Assembly: GCA_014964245.1 (NCBI GenBank)
Contig: JACVYH010000001.1
Coordinates: forward strand, 3,864,001 to 3,928,000
Length of the DNA: 64,000 nucleotides
Source: Nannizziopsis barbatae
Lineage: Eukaryota; Ascomycota; Eurotiomycetes; Onygenales; Nannizziopsiaceae
Direction of reading: 5' to 3'
The translations under genes and the position numbers were made by a program. Under the pieces are notes generated by a model. It saw only the letters and a program-made list of their open reading frames with translations. It ran no database searches and was not told the DNA's origin. Shown here one piece after another: positions 12,285-25,309 of this stretch; the first letter of the stretch is position 1, and each line of letters begins with the position of its first letter.

Positions 12285-14769
12285 CTAGAGCACCTCTCCC
12301 ACGATTTTTGCTGCTTTTTTATATGTTTCTAGCAACTTCTCGCATTTTTCTCGCTCGGCTTTGATACCATCGTCTTCGTAAAGAAGTTCAGGGAAAAGGT
12401 CTTCTTTGTATAGCTCACTGACGAGTCTATTTTGAACGACATCTTTGCTGTGATTGACTAAAAGATGCATAATTGCTTTAGGGACTTGATCCGCAATGGT
12501 TTCTCGTACAATGTTAAAGTATGATGAAATAAGGCGACGGATGAGTTCCGTTTCAAGAGCTTCGCGGTCAGTAAGAGCCGGTTCTGTTTCATCCTTCTAT
12601 GGTTTCGTTAGCAAAATGGTTTTCTTAAATGGAGTAAAGTTGATTTCTTACAAGTAGAGAAAGGTCATATTCGGATGGGGCGGTTTCATCTGGGAACTGG
12701 GCGATTGAAGGTGACCTGACTTCGTTCCGGCGGAAACTCTGGCTAAAACTCGGCTCCGTGGAGTGGCTTACATGGCGCATATTGCCAGGCGCTGGGCCAG
12801 GCACTGGAAGAGCACCTTCCTTTCCGAAGAAATAATTGAGGAAGGATTCCTTTCCTCCGGATGCTTGGGCAGCGGCTTGGAACCCATTGAGTGACGAAGA
12901 AATTCTGCTGTTTTCGAGATTGTTTATATGAGGAGATTGACTTCTGCCAGCTTTTTGTCCGCGGATGGCAAGACTCTGGTGTCGTTCATCTTCGCGATCT
13001 TCATTTTCATCGGGCGTGGCAGTTCCGTTTACACCAAGCTCCTTGAGTCGCCTTCTTTCACGCTTGCGTTTGTCTTCGGCTATGGCGGCTTTTTTCTCCT
13101 GATCTTGTTTACTTTGAATGACGGACGACATAGCGGCGGCAGCTCCAAGAAAGTTGGGATGATTCGTGTTGATATAGGCGCGTTGTATGGAAATGAGGGA
13201 TTCGACGTAGGTAGAGCAAGGGCCAAGTCGCTCTCGAAGCAAGTCAGAGACAACCTCAATCAGCTTGGCCTGCAAGCGTGGAAATCGAGATAATTCGGTC
13301 GAGCCACATGTATGGCAAATCTTGATAAGTTCCTCATAAACAAGTTCAACGCATCTCTGGCTGGGAATCTCAAGTAGTTTAATCTGAGGTTTCACAAGCA
13401 AATCGAAAGCAAGTTCTGGAACAAAAAGGCTAGGTCTTGGGCCTGTAGAGTTTCGGATGGCTGTTCTAATATCGAGAACGGAGAGATTTTGGGTCGGGTC
13501 TATGGTCTCAAGTGAATTTCCAAAGACGGAATTGAAAATGTAATAAATCCTGGCGCCGCCACAAAGTTCCTTTGTTGAAATCTCCGAAGAGGTACCGTCG
13601 ATAGACGAGATGAAAGATGAAGCAAAGCGGGTCATCAGCTGTAAGATTAAGGAGCCGCGATGCTCTTTGCCACTAAATTGCTTATTGCCATAGCTTGCCA
13701 ATTCTTGCTGTGTTTGTCCCATTAGGGTGTTTAGGCGAGCTTTAATATCGGGCAGTCTCTCCCTGATATGGCCCATGAGAGTGGTATTTAAAGTTTTAGC
13801 AAGATATTGAGTTCCACAACGAATGGCCATGTTCCTATAGGCTGGGTGATGTCTAAAGAAATCCGCTTCGGATTTTAGGGCATCGGAAAGTGGCTTCCCG
13901 CCCTGAATATCCTGCTGTGACCGGTTGACAACTCCAATGAATCCGAGTTTCAATGGATAGACACGGCCTGTCAAGATATCCATGGCGTTCGTCCCATGGT
14001 CCATCAAGTCTAGCTTGGTCAAGACACCAATTGTTCGTTTTCCAACAGGATCGACATGGCGGGCAAGTTTCAGAGCCTCTGAATTAACCAGGTCGACATT
14101 GGCGGGCGATACTGCTAGTATGATGCTGTTTGGTTTTGCGATGTATTCTGATATCAACGTTCGTGTCTGCTTTTCGATGTCTGAGGGCTGATCCCCAATT
14201 GGTACCTTCGTTAAACCGGGAAGATCCACCAAAGTAAGGTTGAGTACATGTGGAGAGAAGATTTTCAGATTTATGGGCTGTCGGTTGATGCCTTTATTAT
14301 TTCCTGCGATTCGGGAAGTCTCGTTTTCGATTTCTTGTTTCACTTGTGCAAAATCCTCGTACTTTCTCCCTGGCTGGTGGTGAAATTCGGCCCATTCTCC
14401 TTGTTTAGCGACGGAGGCAGCGGTGTGAGGAACATTTATTTCATCATTTTCATGCACATCGTCATGCTCGCCAGGAACGTTTATGAGTTGGAGAATGAGA
14501 GGCCGCCGCGTTACGATTCCACTGCCACGGGGAAGGAAGTCTCTCCCTACAATATTTTCAAGTACGGAGGATTTCCCAGAAGATTGCGAACCGACAACGA
14601 CCTAGAGATACACATGTAAGCAGACTGGAAATATACCAAACATTTAACTTCGCCGCAATAAGAAACTTACAATCTGAGGCAAATCCAAGGAATCACTTCC
14701 TATGGTATTGAAAACCAGGTCCTGCAGTTTATTGACCGTAGAGAGCAGGTCTTCCCCTAAAGATGCCAT
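12285..14769 (-). CDS. DNM1: Dynamin-related GTPase Dnm1 (mitochondrial and peroxisomal fission)
   Basis: Three exons on the minus strand, 14769-14671, 14601-12652 and 12596-12285, give 786 residues. GTPase motifs: P-loop GSQSSGKS (about 37-44), DLPG (about 157-160) and TKLD (about 230). The middle domain (ARIYYIFNSVFGNSLETID, AIRNSTGPRPSLFVPE) matches Dnm1/Drp1 better than Vps1. A charged variable insert precedes SFLNYFFG, and the last exon is the GTPase effector domain (ETELIRRLISSYFNIVRET). Length also fits Dnm1 rather than the about 700-residue Vps1. Self-assembling spirals of this protein divide mitochondria and peroxisomes. Confidence 0.93.
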
Positions 14770-15447
14770 CCTGAAGATACCTTAGGTAGGCCGAGTGACT
14801 TTTCAAAGTCTTTTGCTGAGAGCACGTCCACACGGAGGAGGGCCGGGACCTAGAAAGATGCGGCCTATGAATGGCAAAAAGGGAAGAGAGCACGGCGGCA
14901 GGCTTTGCGCGAGAATGCGCAGCTACATCAACCTCTGGAGCAAACGATATCAAGGAGTGACAAAGCCAATGGTATGATATAACCGGCAGGATGTTAATAT
15001 GACAAGGAGAGCGGGAGGCGAGGGAGCAAGTCGCAAATCTCCTGGTGATGTTTATGCCGCCGATTTTGTTCTTGCCGACCTGGGAAGCTAGCCTCCACGT
15101 GATGCCTGCCAATCAGAGTCAGTTTTCAGTAAGTATTATTAGGTAAGCATGTTGATTGTGGGTCTGTGCGCCAAAACAAACAAAGCAAACTATGATGTCA
15201 GCGATGGTTGCTTCGAACATGGGATGAAAAGGTTGATAAGAAGAGGAGAAGAGAATGATTTATATGGAGTAGATTGTACGTATGTACGGAGTACTGGCGA
15301 TGATGTTGATGACCTACACATACCTAGCGTCAGTTATATAAAACTCGTTGGAAATTTCTCAACCTCTGTCCGTAATAGTGCGGCCTACCAAGTTTCAAAA
15401 ACTAATTGTCTCCTCGTCTTATCACCATAACTACGGTTGCCTCAGAA
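14770..15447. other. Divergent intergenic between DNM1 and the PEBP gene
   Basis: About 680 nt acting as promoter for both genes. It holds a TACGGAGTAC heptamer element (15285-15294). The open frame at 15149-15430 has no family resemblance and I do not call it. Confidence 0.4.
15285..15294 (+). repeat. TACGGAG heptamer element (single)
   Basis: TACGGAGTAC, about 155 nt upstream of the PEBP start. One of eight dispersed copies in this window; see findings. Confidence 0.5.
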
Positions 15448-16175
15448 ATGGCTTTAAAAATCCTTGAAGCGTGAGCGTTGATACTTCCCATATGGTTTTC
15501 TCCCCGCAATTGGAGAAGATTAATGTCAATATGACCATTGAACTAATATATACCACATAGCCTTCGTAACAATCAGATCATCCCTGATGGTTAGTATTTC
15601 GATAGCTCAAAAACTTCCGCCCCCTGAACTAATGTCGCTCTACCCTAATAGTTTTGGATAACTTCAATCCTATATACTCTTTAAGTATCAATTATCCTAG
15701 ATCCAACATAGACGTGGGTCTCGGGAATACAATTCCTACCGACAAGGCCCAAGATCCTCCAGCTTACGATTTTCATCCCATCGTCACGGGCGATGTTCCA
15801 AAACCCGAGCAAGCCTTTGTCCTCGTCCTTACAGACCCAGATGCAAAAAGCCGCGGGAACCCGATTTGGAGTGAATTTTGCCATTGGATCGTGGCTAACG
15901 TTCCGGCTCCGGAAGCGAGCGGCGCATCTTCCAGTAAGGAGACTGGCCAAGTATTGGAGAACTATATGCCTCCAACCCCGCCACAAGGTACCGGAGATCA
16001 TCGTTATGTGTTTGTACTTCTTCGTGGTGATGCCGACAAAATTCATAAACTAAAAGCCCCAAAAGAGAGAAAACAATGGGGTTATGGAAAAGAGCGACAT
16101 GGTGTTCGACAATGGGCAGCTGAATATGGATTGGAGGTGGTTTCAGCAAATTTCTTCTTTGCACACAACGAGTGA
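15448..16175 (+). CDS. Phosphatidylethanolamine-binding protein family (Tfs1/PEBP)
   Basis: Exons 15448-15470 (23 nt), 15561-15589 (29 nt) and 15652-16175 give 191 residues beginning MALKILEALRNNQIIPDVLDNF. The PEBP ligand pocket is present: LVLTDPDAKSRGNPIWSEF with the following CHWIVANV, then the second signature GDHRYVFVLL. There is no signal peptide, so it is cytosolic or vacuole-associated. The yeast relative Tfs1 inhibits carboxypeptidase Y and modulates Ras GAP activity. The two small leading exons are inferred from splice signals and the expected PEBP N-terminus (IIPDVLDNF). Confidence 0.85.
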
Positions 16176-16556
16176 CTGTGATGGTATATCTGAACAAAAC
16201 TGGGACCCAGAAATTCAAACTGTGGAAGTCACTGGAGTCATTCGGACAGAATAATGGGTCGAGTACTCGTAGGGGACAACATGAATCACAATAGCTAATT
16301 TGAATTTGACCTTCAGTCTGTAAGCTCTAATACTTATAGCAGTTCATAGGTAGTGAAATCGTTAAGGGGCTTAGAGTGAGTAAAAAATAAACAGTACAAG
16401 TTGTCTGAAAACATAGGTTGTGTTGATTCAACTTCCAGAATACTTTTGCCAACCAACCCTATTTGCAAACAGAGTTCCAGAACGAAGAGCAATTCGCTCA
16501 ACAATCAATATACTTGATAGCGGAGAGAGGCCAGCTGCAACATCGAATAATGTGGT
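16176..16556. other. Convergent intergenic, about 380 nt
   Basis: Between the PEBP gene (plus) and ABP1 (minus). Looks like 3' UTR sequence with AATAAA-like runs near 16385. Nothing else supported. Confidence 0.4.
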
Positions 16557-19147
16557 TTATTTGTTGAGTTCGACATAGTTGGCTGGAAACAAGCCTTTCT
16601 TGCCGTTATATTCACCATGCCACCAATCTTCATCTGGGAATTCCTATTCGAAGAGAGAGTCAGTATACGGGAAGAAGAAAATATTTAACTGTCGTGGGAG
16701 AAATTTGAAAGATGAACATACAATGTTGATGATTTTACCACCTTCAGGGAACCCGATCTCATTGTCTTCGGCAGCTTCGTAGTCGTAGAGTGCGGTTGCT
16801 GTAGGGCCAGCGCTCTTCGCAGCCTGCGGTGGCGGTGCTTGCTCGTTGACAGGGTGGGGTGCTGTGCTTGCTGCAGCTTGAGGGTGTGCAGTGCCGGTAT
16901 CCTCGACAATTTCTACATAATTCTTGGGAAACAAACCTTGCTCTCCCCGCGCGCTAACACCAAGCCACCAATCTTCGTCAACCATGTCAATGTTGGTGAC
17001 ATATTCACCTTCTCGGAGTTCTATCTCATTATCTTCTGCTTTCTCATAATCATATTGCACAAGCGCGCGAATACCGCCCGCCGCTGCTTGAGGAGCATGA
17101 TCAGCAGCTGTAGCTTCGGCAATGGCTCTGGCAGGATCATGAGCTGGTTCGGCTTCAATTTCTTCCTCTTTTGGTGCATTTTCAATGATAGATCTAGTAG
17201 GAAGAGGAGTAGGTGGTGAAAATTGTTCTTGGTGAGCATCGGTGACATGGTCATCTGCCGCAGAGCGGCCCACAGGCATCGCGAGTCGAATGGGAGAGCC
17301 GCTTTCGACTTCAGCAGGTGTTTCTGGGGATGGGGAGCGTCTTTGTGGAGGTGGAGGAGGCAGCTCTTGGTGGGAAGTTTCATGACCCTCGTTGACCTTA
17401 GGTTGAAAGCCAGGAATAGGGACCGCGCGAGTAGGGGTAGGTTTCGTATCTGTCGCTAATGGTGGAGGAGAGGGAGCCGCCCTTTCGTAAGCTGCAGGAG
17501 GAGCTGCAGCCCCCATTGGTTGCATATGTGCAAATCTATCGCGGATTGAGCCTACATTTCCAGAGCTTGGGTCTTCTGAGTCTGGAGTAGTCTCATCCGG
17601 AGCATGATCAGAGGCAGGAGCCCCGGAAGATCTGCCGGTAGAAGTTGTCTGGACAGGCGCCCACGTTTTACCAGAGTACGAGCTCTTCCAACCACTCTCC
17701 CCACTGGTTTGACCTTGAAGAGGGGCTGTGCTGGTAGCAGGATCTGAATGACCGGCAGCGGTGCCCCCTTGCTTCGCTTTTTTTTCTGCCCATAACTGAG
17801 AAGGTGTTTTGCCACCGACATCGGCAAAAGTCCTACTAGCACTGCCAACTGCTGGAAGTGAAGGGGAGCTGGCCCCGAATTCCCCAGGAAGAGGTGCCTT
17901 AGTGCCGGTGAATGTTGAACCGCCGAGTTTCTTTGCAACCTTAGGTTTTGGAAGCGATGTGAGTCGCTCAGAAGAGGTGAAAGCGGCGGATCGTTCCGCA
18001 AGCGACTTCGACTCATCGCTGTCAGCACCAGTCGCGGCGGGAGAAACCTGAGTTGGAACCGGCCTTGCAGGTTCGCCGCCCTGGGCCTTTGCACGAATGG
18101 CCGCAATATCCACTTTTCCAACGGGCTGGTATGCTCCTTTGACGGGCTCTGGTCTCTCATCGCGCATCTCCCCAGACTCACGTGCTTGTTTTCGAATTTC
18201 GGCAATGTTGACCTTGCCGATCGGCTGATATGCGCCTCTGACGATATCGTCATTGCTCGACGTTTCAGGTCGTACAGATGAGATTGTTGACGGTTTTTCC
18301 GACATCAGGTCTTTCATATTCACTTTTGTTGGCTTATAAGCAGGCTGAACCTTTTCAAGCTGAGTCCTGGTGACGGGCGGTGCATCGGCTCCCCACCCAT
18401 CTTCATCAACATTTTCCGTTGTGTTTCCGGTCCTATGAGCCCCTCCCAGAGGCCTGAACGAGCCAGTATTGCTAGTGGGAGTGAATACAGGTTTCGACGC
18501 CACGGAAGGCTTTGATGCTGGCATAGGAGGGGAAGTAGTTTCTGGGGCTGAGTATTTTGCTCCCGATGAATCCGCGACTTTTTGGATAATACTTTCAGGA
18601 GTGAGGTCACGGTCCGATCGAGCTGTTATTTGGACGTGATAACCCTATAATCAATTAGAATGCTATTCAATTGAGGAGTTGAGAAGTGTTGCTATACATG
18701 TAGAAGTTTAGAAACGGCGGCAAGGTGACTTGTGAAATATCCCTTTGTTCGCTCCGGGACTCCTTCGCCGCACCACGCAACAAGCACGCTTTTTGGAAGG
18801 CCAGTGTTTGGATCTCGGACTTTAACAAAAGCAAACTGGATTCTGCCTTCAGAAAAGTCCTCGATTAGATCGATCAACTCTCCCTCTATATCAAACGGTC
18901 AGTTGTTCGAGGCAATTCGACAAGGGATCCTCAGTCACGCACCTCCTGTAGACTGAACTTTAAGCACACTCTCCTTCGTAGAAGCATCCTGAAATGCACT
19001 GACAAGGGGTGCTGAGACGCTGAATATCGCCCACTGTCCATAGGTAGCTGACTGCGAGGCGGGGCCGGTGGGTGCGGGGGAATTGACCACTGACTGGTAG
19101 CTTTTAGATATCGAGTGGCCATTGGTAGAAAGGTTGAGGGTAGCCAT
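16557..19147 (-). CDS. ABP1: Actin-binding protein Abp1 (ADF-H plus two SH3 domains)
   Basis: Four exons, 19147-18943, 18885-18698, 18644-16722 and 16643-16557, give 800 residues. Residues about 8-140 form an ADF-homology domain (GRIQFAFVKVRDPNTGLPK, VLVAWCGEGVPERTKGYF). A long disordered middle contains two copies of a GAYQP(I/V)GKV(N/D)I motif plus many proline stretches. Two C-terminal SH3 domains follow: about 656-712 (VQYDYEKAEDNEIELREG ... DEDWWLGV ... GLFPKNYVEI) and about 746-798 (ALYDYEAAEDNEI ... DEDWWHGE ... GLFPANYVEL). The last intron splits the second SH3. Abp1 couples Arp2/3-driven actin patches to endocytosis. The acceptor of intron 1 could alternatively lie 6 nt further on, removing two residues. 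Confidence 0.92.
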
Positions 19148-20325
19148 GTTGGTATGAGCTTGAATAGACCAGCTACGAGGTATCGCGGAGAGTAGAAGCG
19201 TTCGAAGGGCGGTATTCGTTGTTGCCTGACTGATTCGACACGTAACTCGAAGAGGTGAAGATTGGAAGCGTTTTGCAATCGGGTTTCTAAAGTTAAGGAG
19301 CCGGGCAGCGCCTCAGGGTTATTGCAGACGGCAGAAGTCGACGAGAGTGGTTTATGACGTGGGTGGTAGCTTTCACACTGCGGTATACTGATATTAAGAG
19401 CACCTGCAGGTTGTTGATGCTGATCATCCAGATCCAATACGGCGAAGAGGTACGGAGAGCGGATACTCATCACGTGCTCTACCCTGCCGCCCGCACTAAC
19501 CTTATTTAGGGCGGCATCGGGACTAAATTGATCCGCTGCTTAGTAATATACTCTGGACCTGCTGTGGGATGAACCCAGACACGTGAGTATCATGTGATCC
19601 TCCCTCGATCGCTTTCCCGGCTCGTCATTGGTCCGTCAAAGTGAAGCGAGCACCGGCCACACCTAACCGATTGATCTCGTTTTCCTCAACAATCGCCGGT
19701 CTTCTCATCGACCCCCTCCGACTCTTCCATCCCCAAATTTTTTCACTTTTCATCTCTTTCAACTCCCACCGCCGCCTTTCATTGCTACATTCATCCTTAT
19801 GCGTATATCTTTCCCAAATATTTTTTCACCATTGAGCTTGTGCACTGTTTTCTCAAGAGTGTTTCTCCGTCCACAGAATATTTTGCTCTGATAGCTGTGC
19901 GACTGGGCCTGCAATCAATCTCTTCCGCGGTGATGCGCGCATGTTCTCTGTCACCTATTCCGATATTTCGACATCATCCTGCTGTTCCTCGTTAGGTACT
20001 CGTCAAAAGAACGTGGCAGCAACCATTTTCGCTTTCTTTTTCTGCACTCCCTTGTCAGCTGTGTTCGAGTTAGTCGCTGAATGCCCGAGCATTCGACGGC
20101 TTCTCAATTTACCTGCATTCCTTTTGATTTGAGTGGGCGCCATTCCTGCTTTCTCGGAGATTTCCGAGTGCCAGATAAACTCGTTGCACCTCTTGAGCCT
20201 GTTCATCCAGGTTTTCTATTCAAGTCTTGATTCAAAGATCGTTTCGGCCTCTATGATTAGGCCTTTATCGAGATCTTGATTGCCTATTTAGCTCGTCTGC
20301 CACCTCGCAGGCACTCACATCAGCG
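19148..20325. other. Divergent intergenic between ABP1 and the F-box gene
   Basis: About 1.2 kb shared upstream region. Pyrimidine-rich runs at about 19690-19840 look like a leader or promoter of the F-box gene. Open frames inside are low-complexity and lack family resemblance. Confidence 0.4.
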
Positions 20326-23300
20326 ATGACAAATCAGGCCGCCTCCCCCGGTAGTTCAAGCTCCTCTTTCGATCCTTACTCGGCGGATTCCCCTGGAAGC
20401 CCAATGGAGACAATTAGCCGGACTTTGAGCCTTGGGCCACAGCCGTCAAGTGAGAATCAGGCTCCTGATAGCACAGGAAAATCTGCTTCGAGACAATCCA
20501 AAGAACCCTCGAACTACAATAGCGCTATTGAAGAATCCGAAGATATGGTTCTCCCAGATCGCCAACCTCTAAAAAGGAAGCGCAAGGCAGCCGGGAATGG
20601 ACTGGATCAGAATCAAGAGGTTCCTTTGGGCAACGGTGTTGGCTACGGAACTACTGAAGAAGAAATGCAACTTCCACCTGGTCTATTGCCACTGGACCGG
20701 AGTAAGCGTATCAAATTCAATGGATCCACTTCACAGGCATTGGAGACTTCTCTGGATAAGTCAACACTTCCTGGGGAAGTCTGGCAGTACATTTTCACAT
20801 TTCTTCCACCCGCGTCACTGGGCCGTCTTATGCAAGTAAATAAGGCCTTCAAGAACTTGCTCACTGCGGATTTTACTTCGGAGTTGTCTGCCAAACGCAC
20901 AACTCTATCTTCATTACAATACGTTCATCCAAATTTTATTTGGTCCTCGTCTCGAAAATTGTTTCACCCAGGGATGCCACGTCCCCTCTCTACTATGTCT
21001 GAGCAGGAAATGTGGCGCCTTGTCTGCGGAACTGAATGTCAGTTCTGTAAGAAGCCCGGTGATAATGCATCTCCCGAGTATTCCTTATGGGAAAGCGGTC
21101 CTGGCCCTAGTGGAGTTCGAATTGTTTGGCCTTTTGCCCTGCGAGCTTGTAGCGAGTGTGTGCAAAACAACTGTGAAAAGGTTTGCTTCACTTCCCGGAC
21201 AATCATTTCATTTGGGGTTAAAATTGCTAATATTAATCCAGGAAATGGACCTTTTATTTTCCTCCTCGTTACCCAGCCTGCTTGTCCCTGCAATCCCCTT
21301 CGCTTTTTTTACATCGTCGATGCACTTTGTCTCCTCAGTTGTCCTGCGGTCAAATCAGCCTCCTACCGGCCTTAATTTAACCAAATTCTATTTGAAATCT
21401 CATATCGAGGCCATGAAGGCCAAATTTGAAGAGGTAAAATCACTTGGTCCCGCAGCCGCCGAAGAATGGGTCAAGGGTCTTGAAGGAGAAGGCAAAGAAA
21501 AGCTTGTCGATTCCGCAAGGTGGGAGCAATGGGAACATGCCGGGGGCCTCCGCTCTGTCAGAGCAGCTACTTCCCATCTCCCTGGGCGGTCTAATGGCGA
21601 ATTTTCGGAACTTGGCGGCCAAGAATCCAGCACCGGGACTAGTTCTGGTGTCTCAAGCCCACCAACTGGAACTGCTTCACGTCACGGTCGACTTTCGTTT
21701 TCCTCAAATACACATGGTGAGCGGACATCCTTTTATTATACAATACTTTGCCCTCCGGCAGACAAAGTCTTCTTTGTTTGTTTGCCTTCTTTTCTCTCTT
21801 TGCCTTGATTCAACACCCATGCTTGTACCCCTCTGATTACTGGATCTTACCGACCAGTACCCCTTTTAGCACATTTACCCACTTTTCTTTTTCGAAAAGT
21901 GACTTTTGTACCTTTTCTCATTCAACTTCTCCCACATGTACCCGATACGGTCAAGATTGCATTTTTAATAATCTATGTTTTTAAGTACTAACTCTAACCA
22001 GTTAAAGTAGGAAATGCCCATCATCGTTCAGAGCGCAGTATTCATGATGTCAATGAAGCCAAAGCCAGCAGGAAAGCAGAAATTGAGCGTCGATGCGCGG
22101 AACTCGACCCACCACTTAATGCATCCGTTCTTAACCACATGGATACTTTTCTAGCTGCAATTCAGATTCCACATCACTTTACCGATCGAGACTGGGATAT
22201 TCTGAAACCCCGTCTTTTATCTCAGAGAGAAATGGCGGAACGCCGTGAATCGGAGCGAATCAAGCAAGATAAAATTCTGCACGCAAAGTCGGAAGAACGA
22301 CGACAGCAAGAAGCGCAGTTGAAAGAAGCTAAAGACATGCTTGACAAGGAGTGGGAGGAAGTTCAAAAACCCATTCGCGAACGCATGGCAACCTACGCAG
22401 ACGAAATAATACGCGAAGGCTGGCGCGATGGTGAAGCAGTTGTCAAAGACAAATGCCCAAAATTTGCTGCTGATGTGTTGATGTACGTCCGAAACAAATT
22501 TTACAGTGACCTAGCAAAGGAGGATGCTGCCGCTCGCAGCCTTGGTAATCCCATTGAAGAAGATCTTCCAGGAGCACCACCAAAACGGAAATTGGTTCTG
22601 GAGAATATGAAATGGATCTTCGATCAAAAAATCAAACCTCTCACAGACCCATTACAAAAGGAATTGTTCCTCTGTAATGGCTGTGAGAATAACACCAAAT
22701 ATTACGGCTTCGAAGGGGTCGTGCAACACTACGCTGCCAAACACACCAGTGTCCTTAGTTTGGGTAGTGTAGTTGTGCATTGGCGCTCTGCATGGCCTGA
22801 ACAACCTCCCTTTCACCCGGATCCGGGTGCTGCGAGAGCTTTGATGTTTGCGATGCCGCGCCCAACAATGGCACAGCCTGGTATGGGCTATCAAGGCAAT
22901 CCGATTGCGCCCGATACCTATCCACAAATGTCACCAGCCCCCTATAGGAGAACCCCTTATACGCCTTACGCATATGGATCAGGACCATATCGCCCTCCTT
23001 CTCCTCCCGGCTCGCAGTACTATCCTCCACAGCAAGGTTATCCATATCCTGCTCCACAACCCGGTTATCCTCCCAATGGACCTTATGACCCTCACGCGCC
23101 ACCACCCCCAAACCCTGTATATGGTTCTCCTTATCCTGGCCCAGGCTATCCTCCACCTTATGCCGGTCCTGATGCACGAGCACCAGCACCGTACCCCGGC
23201 CATTATGGACCGCAACCTCATGCTTCCCAGTTTGGGCCTCCATTCCCGAACAACCCGCATGGTCAGCAGTCCAGAGGTCCTCCAAACTCTCATAAAAACA

Positions 23301-25309
23301 ATCCTAACAGCCAGGCTTATGGTTTTTATCAAGCTCAAGTCGAAGAGATCGCCAAAACCTCAAGGACAATATGGAATAACACTTCCGGAGTTAAAGATTT
23401 TCCTCACAATGCTAGGGCTCATGTTATTTTACACCATGTGGCAGCCCGATTTGCAGATCGTTACGGTCATGAGCCGCCTCTAGCTCTTGTCTCTGATGCT
23501 CTTAACAGTCACCCCCAAATGAAACCTATTAAAAACCTCTCGGGGCTTGCGTGCAATTCATGTTCCCATCACCTACGGCGGGGTCGCGGAGGTCAAGAGC
23601 GCAAAACCTTCAGTCTAACTGGCCTTATTAGTCATTTTCTATCAGTGCATTTGGCTCGGGATGTCCCACCTCCGGACTGGAAGACAAAGATGGTAGCATT
23701 GCCCGAAGATGAAGCTATTTCCTCCTTGTTTCAACTTCCAGGGATGGACAACGCAAAATTTGACGTGGTCGGCGCTGCGTTCCCTTCAATATTTGGTATT
23801 TCGCCTCCCAAACCCTCAAATGGCAATCCGGCAAGACAAGAACGACTAGCAGCTAAAAGAGATCAAATTGCGGGGTCCCGAAACCACCCAGCTAACGAAC
23901 GCCTGCATAATCGTGACCAGCTCGAGGTGGCAGTTGACAATTTCCCCAAGTTCATGGACTCTCCGTTAGGCGACGGCGAAAATCCCCCAGAGCCACCAAA
24001 AGAAGATGAGTACGATCCGCATCGTCCCGCATTTATCGAACCAGTCAGAGATCAATATGGTCGCTTGGAGAATCGCCGCCCGCCTCCTAGGTCTTCTGCA
24101 ACCATGTCCGCTCGAGATCCAAGTCATCCAGCCCAAGGACCTGAATCCGCCATCGGTGAACTTCGCGAGCACCCAAGAGTTCCACATGTGTCACTTAAGG
24201 GAGAAACTGAAACTAAAGCGTACGCGAAAACCAACCCTAGACGCATTGAAGCTGATCTGGGTACTGGTATTGGCGCTGAATCACGGCTCGATACCGATCG
24301 CTCAAGAACTCATACAAGAAATGTTTCCGAGGACGGTGAGGTTGCGGAGCCTGCCCCTCTACAAGGCGCAAAGGTTAATTTAAGCCCCCCAGGCGAAGAA
24401 TTAAGCGCTGCAGAACGTTTCCTGAGCAGTTTCGTCCCCGGTCAAGACCCTGAAGAGTACAAACCTGGCCCCAGTGATGTGGATCGATCCAATGACCGCT
24501 CTAGATGGCTTGAGCCAGAAGATGGCGATGAACGTCGTTGGCGTGGAGAAGCCGGCAGTGTAGTTGAAGGCGGTGTTGCGGGTGATATTCCTCGTGGAGG
24601 CTGGGCAGCTCGAACAAATAGCCCTTCCGCCGCCCGAAGCCACCGCGACTTTGATCCACGATTTGAAGCTTCGGACAAAGCTGCAGCGAGTGTAAGGCGT
24701 GCTGGAATGATGTCGCCAGACCTTACTGAAGCCCGACATGGAAGACGACCCGCTGCTCGTCCAGAATCTCGTCACGAACATAATACACGTCGCCCTCATA
24801 GCCGATTCGATAGATATGAAGCTCAGCGTCAAGAATCGTTGCGACCAAGGTCTCGGTCTCCTACAGGGCATGACGCTGCTCCCCCAGAACCTACCTTCTA
24901 TCGGGATAGAAGTCCAAGAGGCCCTGCGAGGCGGCCAGTATATTCAGAATACGCTCCTACTGAGACGTATTATGACCGTGTTCCCGCAGAGCACCCAGGC
25001 TCATATACCCGTGTTCCTTCCCATGCACAATACCAGTACATGGAAGACCCTAGATACGCAGATCGACCATTTGAAGGCGCGGTTGAATATATTCCCGTCA
25101 GATTCAGTGGCCGAGAACCACAAAATCCGCCTACATACTATATTGAGCGCCCTGTGCCTCGGGATGCACCGAAAGAGTACATTGATTATGAAATGGAATA
25201 CCGAAGACCACCAACTTACGAAGATCCGGGACAATTTTATCCCGCCGAAACAGTACCTCGACATACCGAGGGCGCTGGAGCTTTGCCACGTCGTGGCCGC
25301 TACCGTTAG
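20326..25309 (+). CDS. Very large F-box protein with two C2H2-like finger motifs
   Basis: Exons 20326-21180, 21242-21716 and 22011-25309 give 1542 residues. The F-box lies near residues 145-190 (STLPGEVWQYIFTFLPPAS, LMQVNKAFKNLL). A cysteine cluster follows (CQFCKK ... CSECVQNNC). The third exon starts with a long charged, probably coiled-coil region (residues about 470-590). Two finger-like motifs follow, LFLCNGCENN...VVQHYAAKH and LACNSCSHH...LISHFLSVH. Between them is a Pro/Tyr/Gly-rich tract, and the C-terminus is Arg/Glu/Tyr-rich. By family knowledge the F-box would bind Skp1 in an SCF ubiquitin ligase. The substrate is unknown. Intron 2 is unusually long (294 nt). Confidence 0.8.

Noticed and set aside
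12285..14769. Vps1 (vacuolar sorting dynamin) as the identity of the dynamin gene
   Set aside because: The middle domain (GNSLETID, AIRNSTGPRPSLFVPE), the start MASLGEDLLSTVNKLQDL and the 786-residue length fit Dnm1/Drp1 better.
17552..18253. 233-codon minus-strand frame inside ABP1
   Set aside because: A shadow of the ABP1 coding frame, Leu/Arg/Pro-rich and without family resemblance.
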